Below are positions 1-5,535 of a stretch of DNA of 5,808 nucleotides, one piece after another. This DNA comes from Candidatus Calidifonticultor daggyaiensis. GTDB lineage: Bacteria; Actinomycetota; Humimicrobiia; Humimicrobiales; Humimicrobiaceae. The notes under the pieces are model-generated. The model saw only the letters and a program-made list of their open reading frames with translations. It was not told the DNA's origin and did no database searches. Every line of letters begins with the position of its first letter. The stretch's first letter is position 1. Position numbers and translations under genes: made by a program. The stretch lies in the NCBI GenBank assembly GCA_015661035.1, contig JACVJA010000112.1, positions 1 through 5,808 of the forward strand, written 5' to 3'.

Positions 1-330
1 AAGCGGCAAATGGCTTCCATCAAACATAACTGAAGTAAAACCAGCCCTTATAGCCCTCATAATTGTTTTTAAACTTTCTCCATGGTCTAAATGGAAACAA
101 ACTGGTATGTCAACTCGTTTTGCAGCATTTACAATAACTGGTGCAATTTCTTCCAAATTTACATATCTTAAATGCACCTCTGCAATTTGGAGAATAATAG
201 GAGAGCGCTGTTCTATTGCAGCATCAATAAGTGTGTCAATAAAGCCCAAGTTAGTAATATTAAATGCACCAACTGCATATTGATTTAGTTGAGCATGATT
301 AAGTAAATCTCTCAAACTTATTAAAGCCAT
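1..330 (-). CDS. class II ketose-bisphosphate aldolase, N-terminal part (fructose- or tagatose-bisphosphate aldolase family), cut by window edge
   Basis: Zinc-dependent TIM-barrel aldolase that cleaves or forms a ketose 1,6-bisphosphate (DHAP plus an aldehyde) in the cytoplasm. Only the first 110 residues are present, and the gene continues past position 1. Seen in the translation: the family opening YAVGAFN at residues 18-24, an early barrel strand SPIILQIAE at 43-51, then FHLDHG at 79-84. There Asp82 and His83 match the catalytic acid and a zinc ligand of GatY/KbaY-type enzymes. The strand SVMFDGSHLP follows at 100-109. The ATG at 328-330 has an AAAGGA ribosome binding site 6 nt upstream on this strand. 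It lies 213 nt downstream of the DUF2007 gene, with its own candidate promoter at 440-468. The N-terminal half does not decide between fructose, tagatose or another ketose substrate. The family call is firm. Confidence 0.93.
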   Translation of the reverse strand, partial: MALISLRDLLNHAQLNQYAVGAFNITNLGFIDTLIDAAIEQRSPIILQIAEVHLRYVNLEEIAPVIVNAAKRVDIPVCFHLDHGESLKTIMRAIRAGFTSVMFDGSHLPL

Positions 331-395
331 TGAAGTCCTTTCTTTAATAAACTAATTCATAATCAAAGTTGAACTTAATATAATAAAAATTAATG

Positions 396-506
396 ATCAA
401 ATAAATTAAAAAAAATATTTTAGTTTATTTTACCAGATTTTTATAGAGTTAACTTAATTTTTTTGCAATTTTTTAAATGTATAAAAAGTAAAATCAAATA
501 AATTAA
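396..506. repeat. 14-bp direct repeat pair flanking the aldolase promoter
   Basis: The sequence ATCAAATAAATTAA occurs exactly at 396-409 and 493-506, with starts 97 bp apart. One copy lies in the presumed leader and the other upstream of the -35 box of the 440-468 promoter. The arrangement would suit a looping repressor site. However, the unit is almost all A/T and no known operator is recognised. Confidence 0.3.
440..468 (-). promoter_or_regulatory. candidate sigma70-type promoter for the aldolase gene
   Basis: Read on the minus strand: a -35 box TTGCAA (463-468), exactly 17 nt of spacer, and a -10 box TATAAA (440-445). Transcription would start near 433, leaving a leader of about 100 nt before the aldolase ATG at 330. 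Spacing is ideal and four of six -35 bases match consensus. Chance matches are common in DNA this AT-rich, so this is a reasonable but unproven call. Confidence 0.42.
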
Positions 507-543
507 CTAAACAGAGTAAAATGATTAATATTAATAAAAAGAT

Positions 544-774
544 TTAGTGTTCTGATGATGAATTATTTAATAAAGTTAAAATTTCTTTTGCATTTTTATA
601 GTCATTTTTACCCACCAGTAAAATAACACCACTTACAAAATCTTGTGACGGAACCATGTTTCCTGCATCATCAGCAAGTATATAAGATTTTATACCTTTA
701 CTTTCAAGATAGCTTTTTGCTATTTCGGCTTCAATTTTACTTGTAAAAATTTTAAGTTTTTTAAACTCTTTCAT
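544..774 (-). CDS. small DUF2007-family protein
   Basis: A complete 76-residue protein matching the DUF2007 pattern, a small alpha/beta domain often annotated as a putative signal-transducing protein and of unknown function. Seen: an opening strand KLKIFTS (7-13), a helix with the family signature EAEIAKSYLESKGI (15-28), a short strand with DDAGN (35-39), a second strand SGVILLVGKND (48-58), and a closing helix containing NAKEIL (61-66). The domain fills almost the whole protein, and there is no signal peptide or membrane segment. No ribosome binding site precedes the ATG. A weak TTGCTA, 17-nt spacer, TTAAAT pair at 782-810 ends only 7 nt before it, so a nearly leaderless transcript is possible. 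It is transcribed toward the aldolase, but a 213-nt gap with a candidate promoter argues against tight coupling. Confidence 0.85.
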   Translation of the reverse strand: MKEFKKLKIFTSKIEAEIAKSYLESKGIKSYILADDAGNMVPSQDFVSGVILLVGKNDYKNAKEILTLLNNSSSEH

Positions 775-1152
775 TTTTTTAATTTAATCATTTAAAATAT
801 TTTTTAGCAAAGGTTTTTATTAAGTATTAACATCTAAAATTCGATGATAAAAAATAAATTAACTTAAGAATAGTTCTTGAAAACCTTTTGATAGACAAGC
901 GGGCTTGGTTCTATGCGATATAGAAGAGCGAGGACTAAAACAGTAAAAAAATTTAAATAGAAAAATACTTAAAAATAAGTTAATATTTATCAAAAATATT
1001 GGCCAAAAAATTTAAGTTTATTAATTTGTCATTATTCTTGCAGGCTTTAATTTTATTAATTTTTATTTAATTTTAAAAATATTTTTATTAAATTCTTATA
1101 AATTTACGAATTAAGGTTATAAAATTAGAAAATATGAAGAAATTTTTTAAAT
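775..1152. other. 378-bp divergent spacer between the DUF2007 and transpeptidase genes
   Basis: No coding region is supported here. Most of it is A/T-rich filler. The exception is the G+C-richer, foldable patch at about 864-943, described separately as a possible 23S rRNA 3'-end relic. An 8-bp palindrome TTGGCCAA sits at 999-1006. A TTATAAA box at 1117-1123 could be the -10 element of the transpeptidase gene, but it has no convincing -35 partner. The phrase GGTTATAAA at 1115-1123 recurs at 4673-4681, upstream of the metallo-beta-lactamase-fold gene. Confidence 0.6.
864..943 (+). pseudogene. possible decayed fragment of a 23S rRNA 3' end, or an unknown structured RNA
   Basis: A G+C-richer island in A/T-rich DNA. 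Read on the plus strand it shows landmarks of the 23S rRNA 3' terminus in the right order: CTTGAAAAC at 876-884 (usual CTTGAAGAC), TTGATAG at 888-894, a hairpin with GCGAT loop at 909-925, and TATAGA followed by CGAGGACT at 919-936. The last part resembles the TAATAGATCGAGGACTTAACC-like end of Firmicute 23S genes. Expected parts are missing: there is no sarcin-ricin loop sequence upstream and no 5S rRNA after it, and the span from TTGATAG to CGAGGACT is about 16 nt short. The patch also folds by itself (864-880, 891-914 or 903-929). The comparison is from memory and by eye. A riboswitch or small RNA remains possible. Confidence 0.35.
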
Positions 1153-1935
1153 ATGCAAAAAATTTTTTATTTAATAAAAATTAATTTATTTATTTTTGTT
1201 TTGTTTTTATTTTTAATATTATTTTTAGGCTGTGAGAATAGCATATTAAATAATTTAAAAAAAAATAATGCAGGCTATAAAAGTGTTGATAATTCAGTTA
1301 GTATAGAATCCGGTAGTTTAAATGACGTGAAAGGCAGTATTATTGTTAAAAATTTAAGTTCTGGTGAAGACAGTAAAAAGGATGACAGCAAAAAGTTCAA
1401 TACAATTAATAATTTTAACAACAATGTAAATAATGATATGCAAAGTGGCTTAGGAATTGAAGTAATTAATAATAACTATGACTATGAAAATTGCAACTCT
1501 GAAAAAAATAATTATAATGAAGATATAGATTCGGCTAAAGAATATATTGATTTTACAAATCCTGATAATTTTTTAATTAATGTAGATCTTTCAGAACAAA
1601 AAGTTTATATTTATTATAAAAATAGCCTATTAAAAACATTTCTTTGTTCTTCAGGAAAAGCTGAAACACCCACACCGGTCGGCAATTTTAAAACAACAGA
1701 AAAAATTTATTATTCATATGTTGCAAGGTTTGAACAGGCAGCCTATTATTGGACAAGATTTTATGGCTCCTATTTATTTCATAGTGTACCATATGATAAG
1801 GAAGGTAATATCTTAATTGAAGAGCTTCAAAAAATGGGTAACCCTGCAAGCCACGGCTGTGTTAGATTATATTTAGAAGATGCTAAATGGCTTTATGACA
1901 ATTTACCATTAGGGGTAAGTGTAAATATTCATTAA
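1153..1935 (+). CDS. lipoprotein L,D-transpeptidase (YkuD domain)
   Basis: A 260-residue cell-envelope enzyme of the YkuD family. Family members form 3-3 peptidoglycan cross-links or attach proteins to peptidoglycan through a catalytic cysteine. Seen: a short basic N-terminus, a hydrophobic helix at 12-26 and FLGC with Cys27, a plausible lipidation site. A low-complexity linker rich in Asn, Ser, Asp and Lys follows (about 28-135), then the YkuD domain (about 139-260). The catalytic signature SHGCVRL places His234 and Cys236, and His210 in FHSVPY is the other conserved histidine. The strand TPVGNFKT is at 174-181. The start is constrained by an in-frame stop at 1135-1137. The ribosome binding site is weak (GAAGA, 1136-1140). 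Both neighbours on either side are on the opposite strand, so the gene is probably a single transcription unit. It carries no extra peptidoglycan-binding domain. Confidence 0.93.
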   Translation: MQKIFYLIKINLFIFVLFLFLILFLGCENSILNNLKKNNAGYKSVDNSVSIESGSLNDVKGSIIVKNLSSGEDSKKDDSKKFNTINNFNNNVNNDMQSGLGIEVINNNYDYENCNSEKNNYNEDIDSAKEYIDFTNPDNFLINVDLSEQKVYIYYKNSLLKTFLCSSGKAETPTPVGNFKTTEKIYYSYVARFEQAAYYWTRFYGSYLFHSVPYDKEGNILIEELQKMGNPASHGCVRLYLEDAKWLYDNLPLGVSVNIH

Positions 1936-1951
1936 ATGTATAAAACTTAAT

Positions 1952-1990
1952 TTAAACTATATTAAACTATATAAAATATATTAATTTTTT
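1952..1990 (+). terminator. weak A/T-only terminator-like region after the transpeptidase gene
   Basis: Two exact tandem copies of TTAAACTATA (1952-1971) lead into an A/T hairpin TATAT-AAA-ATATA (1968-1980), followed by a T-rich run ending in six T residues (1985-1990). The position, 17 nt past the stop codon, fits termination. The stem has no G-C pair, so it would be unstable and the call is tentative. Confidence 0.25.
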
Positions 1991-2015
1991 GACCAATTTA
2001 GTTTTATTTTGTATC

Positions 2016-2147
2016 TAATTAATTATTGCTTAATAATTGCCAAAATTTAAAAATTTTTATTAATTTCGAGCTCATTAAATATCAAGATTTGCAAAATGAT
2101 GAATTATTCAGCAAGATATAATTAATTATTGCTGTTTATTATTGCTG
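2016..2147. repeat. repeated ATTATTGCT element in the convergent spacer
   Basis: The 15-mer TAATTAATTATTGCT occurs exactly at 2016-2030 and 2119-2133. Its core ATTATTGCT(G) appears again at 2138-2146, in tandem with a 13-bp period. The first copy also forms a hairpin, AATTATT-GCTT-AATAATT (2021-2038). The same 9-mer lies in inverse orientation at 4442-4450. No known element is recognised. It sits between two converging genes, where terminators or small dispersed repeats often occur. Confidence 0.4.
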
Positions 2148-2148
2148 C

Positions 2149-2169
2149 AATATTTTGTGGTGAAATATT
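2149..2169. other. hairpin in the convergent spacer
   Basis: A perfect 7-bp inverted repeat AATATTT / AAATATT (2149-2155 and 2163-2169) with a 7-nt G-rich loop. It lies 38 nt beyond the stop codon of the alpha/beta hydrolase gene, so it could help end that minus-strand transcript. There is no U-tract on either strand, so terminator function is doubtful. Confidence 0.25.
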
Positions 2170-2207
2170 TTATGTTCGTATAATTTTTGCTGATATAACT
2201 TTGACAT

Positions 2208-3218
2208 TTATGTGTTTAAACAAATTTTAAAAATCCATTCTTTTATATTTGTAAAAACTTCTTTATAATTTAGTTCATTTATTAGTTCATGTCTTGCTTG
2301 GTCATAAAGTTTAAGTTCAGTATTTTTTAATCCTGCTGCAATAAAATTGCCATAAACTTTTTTTACACCTTTTGTAAAATTTCCTACAGCACATTTTGTC
2401 CCGGAAATTAATAATATTGGAATATTTTTAGGCATTTTGCTTATATTTTTAAAATTATTTATTCTAAGTGTTGATTCAATTAAATCTTTATAAAATGTTG
2501 CACTAAATAATGTATAGCAAAAAGGGTCTTTTAGCATTTCATCAACAACATTTTCATCCCTGCTTATCCAGTCAGCAGTTGTTCTGTTTGGTTTAAAATA
2601 ACTATTAAATTTTCCAAAAGTTAAATTTCTATGGAGTGGGCTTTTAACTTTTGGCCCATATTTTTTTATAAGATAATTTGCTAGTATTATACCAATTTTT
2701 CCCATAAAACCAGGACTTGCAGCAGTTCCAGAAAGAATAACTCCATTTATCTTTTTTACTGCTTCCTCAGGAAATGAAATAAGAAAATCTCTTACTAAAA
2801 ATGATCCTGCGCTGTGGCCAAATAAGATTAATTTACAGTTTGGATTTTCTTTTAATATTAAGTCATTCATTTTTTTTAAATCACCTATAACTTTAAACCA
2901 GCCATCTACATCATCCTGATGGCCAAATTTAGAAGGGTTTAACGCAGTTAACCCATGGCCTCTTTGGTCCATAGCATATACAGAAATTTCATTTTCATTA
3001 AGAAAAGTTGCAAAATTGTCATACCTTCTTGCATGCTCACCCATTCCGTGTACAATGTGAACTACTACAGGATTTAGAGATTTTAAAGAATTTTGAGAAA
3101 TAGAGACAAAAGATTTTTTTGAAATCCATCTGTAATAATAAATTTTAGCTCCATCCTCGGTTAAAAAAGTAAATTCTGTATAATTTTTGTCTTGATTTTT
3201 TTCTTTAAAATTATTCAT
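2208..3218 (-). CDS. alpha/beta hydrolase, monoacylglycerol-lipase-like, with the catalytic Asp replaced by Cys
   Basis: A 336-residue cytoplasmic alpha/beta hydrolase of the Hydrolase_4 / serine aminopeptidase S33 type. The closest recognisable relatives are monoacylglycerol lipases and lysophospholipases, which cleave ester bonds of acylglycerols. Seen: the oxyanion-hole segment HGMGEH (57-62), DQRGHG (84-89), the nucleophile elbow GHSAG (134-138, Ser136), a cap region at about 165-230, and the catalytic His in ARHE (308-311, His310). The expected acid follows the sixth strand in a GxxDxVG-type motif. Here it reads SGTKCAVG (272-279), putting Cys276 where Asp normally stands. Asp306, four residues before the His, may or may not substitute. 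There is no signal peptide and no clear ribosome binding site. The gene starts 37 nt after the aminopeptidase gene on the same strand, probably one transcript. The fold is certain; activity and substrate are uncertain. Confidence 0.92.
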   Translation of the reverse strand: MNNFKEKNQDKNYTEFTFLTEDGAKIYYYRWISKKSFVSISQNSLKSLNPVVVHIVHGMGEHARRYDNFATFLNENEISVYAMDQRGHGLTALNPSKFGHQDDVDGWFKVIGDLKKMNDLILKENPNCKLILFGHSAGSFLVRDFLISFPEEAVKKINGVILSGTAASPGFMGKIGIILANYLIKKYGPKVKSPLHRNLTFGKFNSYFKPNRTTADWISRDENVVDEMLKDPFCYTLFSATFYKDLIESTLRINNFKNISKMPKNIPILLISGTKCAVGNFTKGVKKVYGNFIAAGLKNTELKLYDQARHELINELNYKEVFTNIKEWIFKICLNT

Positions 3219-3255
3219 TTTTTTATTGTTAAAATTTATTTTACTTATTTTAATA

Positions 3256-4371
3256 TTAAATTAAATTTTCTGGATTTAGACATTTAAGCTTATCTATTAC
3301 AAAAAGACCATCTTTTCTTACTAATCTATTATCGAAATATATTTCACCACCGTCAAATTCTTGTGTTTGTATTAAGATTAAGTCCCAATGTATTGAAGAC
3401 CTGTTACCATTGTCGGCTTCTAAATAAGATTTTCCTAAAGCAAAATGAACGCTTCCATTTATTTTTTCATCAAAAAGCCCGTCTTTCATAGGCTTTTTAA
3501 TATAAGGGTTGACACCAATAGCAAATTCTCCAATGAATCGAGCACCATCATCTATATCCAAGAGTTTGTTTAGTTCTTCGGTTTTGCCCGTGCAACTAGC
3601 TTTAACCACTTTGCCATTTTTAAAATGAAGTGTAATATTTTCAAAAGTTATGCATTGGTAAATTTGGGGAATATTAAAATAAATATTTCCATTGACAGAG
3701 TTTTTAACTGGCGAAGTAAAAACTTCGCCATCTGGAATGTTATTTTTACCATCACATTTTATTGAAGGCATGCCTTTAATTGAAAAACTAAGATCAGTTT
3801 CTTTGCCTAGAATTTTAATTTTATCTGTATTGTTTAAAGTATCTACAAGTGCATCCATTGCACTAGACATTTTTTTATAATCAAGGTTGCATACATTAAA
3901 ATAAAAATTTTCAAAATCTTCAAGACTTGTACCTGCAAGTTGCGCCATTGAGTTATTGGGATAGCGAAGAATAACCCATTTTGTTTTATCAACACGATAA
4001 TCAGTAACTGGTTCTGAGTAGTGCTTTAAATAATCGTTAACTTTTTGTCTGTCTAAATCTGCAAGCTCGTTTACATTATCATGTGCTCTAATACCTATAT
4101 ATGCATCCATCCCTTTCATTTCTTCTAACTCTATGTAAGACATAAACTTTAATTGTTCAGCGCTGCAGTTTTTTATTATCTCTCTTATAATTGAATTTTC
4201 TTTAATTGAAAAGAAAGGTAAACCTTTAGCTTTATAAACTTCTCTAATAAGTGCCTTTATGAGAGATAAACATGAAAACCCATAACAATCAATTAAAACT
4301 TTTTCTCCATTTTGTAAATTGCATGAGTAATTTACTAAAATATCTGCAAGTTTTTCTATTCGCGGATCCAT
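3256..4371 (-). CDS. M29-family metallo-aminopeptidase (AmpS/AmpT-like)
   Basis: A 371-residue cytoplasmic enzyme that removes N-terminal amino acids from peptides with a two-metal centre. Seen, in numbering from the ATG: N-terminal domain opening MDPRIEKLADILVNYS, and all five expected metal-ligand positions: Glu216 in DGEVFTSPV, Glu282 in IGEFAIG, His309 in SVHFALG, and His328 with Asp330 in SIHWDLI. Length fits the family (about 370-410). I chose the ATG at 4369-4371 because GAGAGGAG (4383-4390) lies 11 nt upstream. A TTG at 4390-4392 would add seven residues, but the ribosome binding site would then lie inside the coding region and the TTG has none of its own. The alpha/beta hydrolase gene follows 37 nt downstream, suggesting a two-gene unit. 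Transcription diverges from the metallo-beta-lactamase-fold gene. Confidence 0.95.
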   Translation of the reverse strand: MDPRIEKLADILVNYSCNLQNGEKVLIDCYGFSCLSLIKALIREVYKAKGLPFFSIKENSIIREIIKNCSAEQLKFMSYIELEEMKGMDAYIGIRAHDNVNELADLDRQKVNDYLKHYSEPVTDYRVDKTKWVILRYPNNSMAQLAGTSLEDFENFYFNVCNLDYKKMSSAMDALVDTLNNTDKIKILGKETDLSFSIKGMPSIKCDGKNNIPDGEVFTSPVKNSVNGNIYFNIPQIYQCITFENITLHFKNGKVVKASCTGKTEELNKLLDIDDGARFIGEFAIGVNPYIKKPMKDGLFDEKINGSVHFALGKSYLEADNGNRSSIHWDLILIQTQEFDGGEIYFDNRLVRKDGLFVIDKLKCLNPENLI

Positions 4372-4382
4372 AAATTTTAGTA

Positions 4383-4390
4383 CTCCTCTC
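4383..4390 (-). promoter_or_regulatory. ribosome binding site that sets the aminopeptidase start
   Basis: GAGAGGAG on the minus strand, 11 nt before the ATG at 4369-4371. It is a strong Shine-Dalgarno match and overlaps the first codons of the alternative TTG start at 4392, which makes the TTG unlikely. A TATAAT box lies just upstream at 4392-4397, but it would start transcription within the ribosome binding site. Confidence 0.75.
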
Positions 4391-4396
4391 AATTAT

Positions 4397-4426
4397 ATTA
4401 ATTAAGAAATCAATTAATTAAGAAAT
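4397..4426. repeat. tandem pair of 14-bp direct repeats upstream of the aminopeptidase gene
   Basis: ATTAATTAAGAAAT occurs exactly at 4397-4410 and 4413-4426, with a 16-bp period. The pair begins 7 nt upstream of the aminopeptidase ribosome binding site. It could be a regulator binding site or simple A/T slippage; the sequence alone cannot tell. Confidence 0.4.
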
Positions 4427-4651
4427 AATTTTCGTTATTTAAGCAATAATCTTAAAATTGTAATTTAATAAATAAAATAATAAATTAAAATTAATTAAAA
4501 ATAAAATAAAATTAAAATTAGATTAAATTGAAGCAACGCAAATTAAATTAAACTAAAGCAAATGATAGCTAAAAAAATTTGTTTAGTGCAAGAAAAAAAT
4601 TTATAATAAAATTGAAACAATTAAAAAACAATTTTATATTTATTCTATCAA

Positions 4652-4681
4652 TTGATTAGTAATTAATTATAAGGTTATAAA
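4652..4681 (+). promoter_or_regulatory. candidate promoter for the metallo-beta-lactamase-fold gene
   Basis: TTGATT (4652-4657), an 18-nt spacer and TATAAA (4676-4681) on the plus strand. It is about 100 nt upstream of the ATG. Two overlapping perfect TATAAT boxes at 4694-4704 are an alternative -10 without a good -35. The background is very AT-rich, so confidence is limited. Confidence 0.35.
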
Positions 4682-4769
4682 GTCAGTTATATTTATAATA
4701 TAATAGTTAATGATGAAGCTACAATAAATAATTATAAATTTATAATTTTGTAAAATTAGAACGTAAGGC

Positions 4770-4775
4770 AAGGAG
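4770..4775 (+). promoter_or_regulatory. strong ribosome binding site of the metallo-beta-lactamase-fold gene
   Basis: AAGGAG followed by TGTGA, close to the full anti-16S consensus, 10 nt before the ATG at 4786. It fixes the start and contrasts with the absent or weak sites of the DUF2007, transpeptidase and hydrolase genes. Confidence 0.8.
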
Positions 4776-4785
4776 TGTGATTTAA

Positions 4786-5442
4786 ATGAGTGAAAAAGAA
4801 GTAAAAATAACTTATTATGGGCATGCTATGTTTGAAATACAATCAAGTGACGGTATTAGGATTATTACTGATCCCTACAATGAAGCTATAAAAGATAATC
4901 TGCCAGATGTAACTGCAGAGATTGTCACAGTTTCTCACGATCATTTTGATCATAATAATGTGTCCTTAGTTAAAGGAAATCCAGTGATTGTAAAAGGTTT
5001 AGGCCAATCTAAGGTAAAAGACATTTCTTTTGAAGGCATACTTTCTTATCATGATCAAAAAAAAGGAAGCTTAAGGGGTGAAAATACTATTTTTAAGTTT
5101 ATTGTTGATAATATAATTTTTGTCCATTTAGGTGATCTTGGGCACAATTTGGATGAGGAAACCATAAAAAAACTTTCAATTCTTGATATTTTAATGATAC
5201 CAGTTGGGGGAACTTATACTATTAATTTTTTAGAGGCATATAATTTGGCAACAAGATTAAAGCCAAAAGTTTTAATCCCTATGCACTATAAAGAAAAAGA
5301 TTCAAAACTTGATGTTGATAGCGTAGACTCTTTTTTATCCAGATGGAATAATTTTGAAAAAAAGCCACAGAGTATTTTAATATCAAAAAGAGAGCTTGAC
5401 AGTATGTCATGGATAAATGTGTGGGTTTTGGAATCAAAATAG
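4786..5442 (+). CDS. UlaG-like metallo-beta-lactamase-fold metal-dependent hydrolase
   Basis: A complete 218-residue cytoplasmic hydrolase of the Lactamase_B_3 type, related to UlaG (L-ascorbate-6-phosphate lactonase). Most such genes are annotated only as metal-dependent hydrolases. Seen: the opening ITYYGHAMFEI (8-18) and ITDPY (27-31). The metal motif SHDHFDH gives His51, His53, Asp55 and His56. SYHD is at 87-90 (His89), HLGDLGH at 114-120 (Asp117, His120), PVGGTYT at 139-145, and the final metal-binding His167 in PMHYK. All expected ligands are present and the length is normal, so it should be active. Substrate is not predictable: there are no neighbouring ascorbate transport or pentose genes to support a real UlaG role. 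The start follows a near-consensus ribosome binding site. The glycosyltransferase begins 93 nt downstream. An A8 run lies at 5057-5064. Confidence 0.93.
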   Translation: MSEKEVKITYYGHAMFEIQSSDGIRIITDPYNEAIKDNLPDVTAEIVTVSHDHFDHNNVSLVKGNPVIVKGLGQSKVKDISFEGILSYHDQKKGSLRGENTIFKFIVDNIIFVHLGDLGHNLDEETIKKLSILDILMIPVGGTYTINFLEAYNLATRLKPKVLIPMHYKEKDSKLDVDSVDSFLSRWNNFEKKPQSILISKRELDSMSWINVWVLESK

Positions 5443-5458
5443 TTGGTAATGCAATTTT

Positions 5459-5474
5459 AAAATAAATTTATTTT
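5459..5474. terminator. A/T palindrome after the metallo-beta-lactamase-fold gene, possible weak terminator
   Basis: A perfect 16-bp palindrome, AAAATAAATTTATTTT, 16 nt past the stop codon and running into two more T residues. It could form a hairpin with a U-tract on the plus strand, but it has no G-C pairs, so a stable terminator is doubtful. Readthrough into the glycosyltransferase is quite possible. Confidence 0.25.
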
Positions 5475-5535
5475 TTAAAAGTATGTGCTTAAATTATGTG
5501 GTTAATAGTTAATATAAAATAAAGCAGGCATAAAT

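Larger units (their letters stand above)
4372..4785. other. divergent spacer of about 410 bp between the aminopeptidase and metallo-beta-lactamase-fold genes
   Basis: No coding region is supported. From left to right it holds the aminopeptidase ribosome binding site, a pair of 14-bp direct repeats (4397-4426), and an inverse copy of the 2016-2147 repeat core (4442-4450). Next come 60 nt with no G or C (4461-4520, 40 A and 20 T), including the 12-mer AAATTAAAATTA at 4482-4493 and 4509-4520. A candidate plus-strand promoter (4652-4681) and two overlapping TATAAT boxes (4694-4704) follow. The length and A-tract content suggest a bent regulatory region serving both directions, but no known operator or riboswitch is recognised. 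Confidence 0.6.

Noticed and set aside
864..943. tRNA, tmRNA, RNase P RNA or SRP RNA gene
   Set aside because: The hairpins and G+C content drew attention, but there is no cloverleaf, T-arm sequence, RNase P signature or SRP tetraloop domain. The 23S 3'-end resemblance explains more of the motifs.
1134..1184. 16-codon frame MKKFFKYAKNFLFNKN overlapping the transpeptidase start
   Set aside because: It looks a little like a signal-peptide start in another frame, but it ends after 16 codons. The 1153 start already gives a complete lipoprotein signal, so a frameshift is not needed.
2016..2147. CRISPR array
   Set aside because: The repeats are too short, too few and irregularly spaced, and no cas gene is nearby.
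3692..3880. 62-codon plus-strand open frame
   Set aside because: It lies wholly inside the aminopeptidase gene on the other strand, has no ribosome binding site and resembles no family. The metal-ligand motifs of the minus-strand gene show which frame is real.
4372..4392. TTG start extending the aminopeptidase by seven residues
   Set aside because: The extra codons contain the GAGAGGAG ribosome binding site, and nothing like a ribosome binding site precedes the TTG. The ATG at 4371 gives the usual family N-terminus.
4786..5442. UlaG, ascorbate-6-phosphate lactonase, as a specific assignment
   Set aside because: The fold and metal ligands match the broad family, but there are no ascorbate transport or utilisation genes nearby, and most family members have other or unknown substrates.
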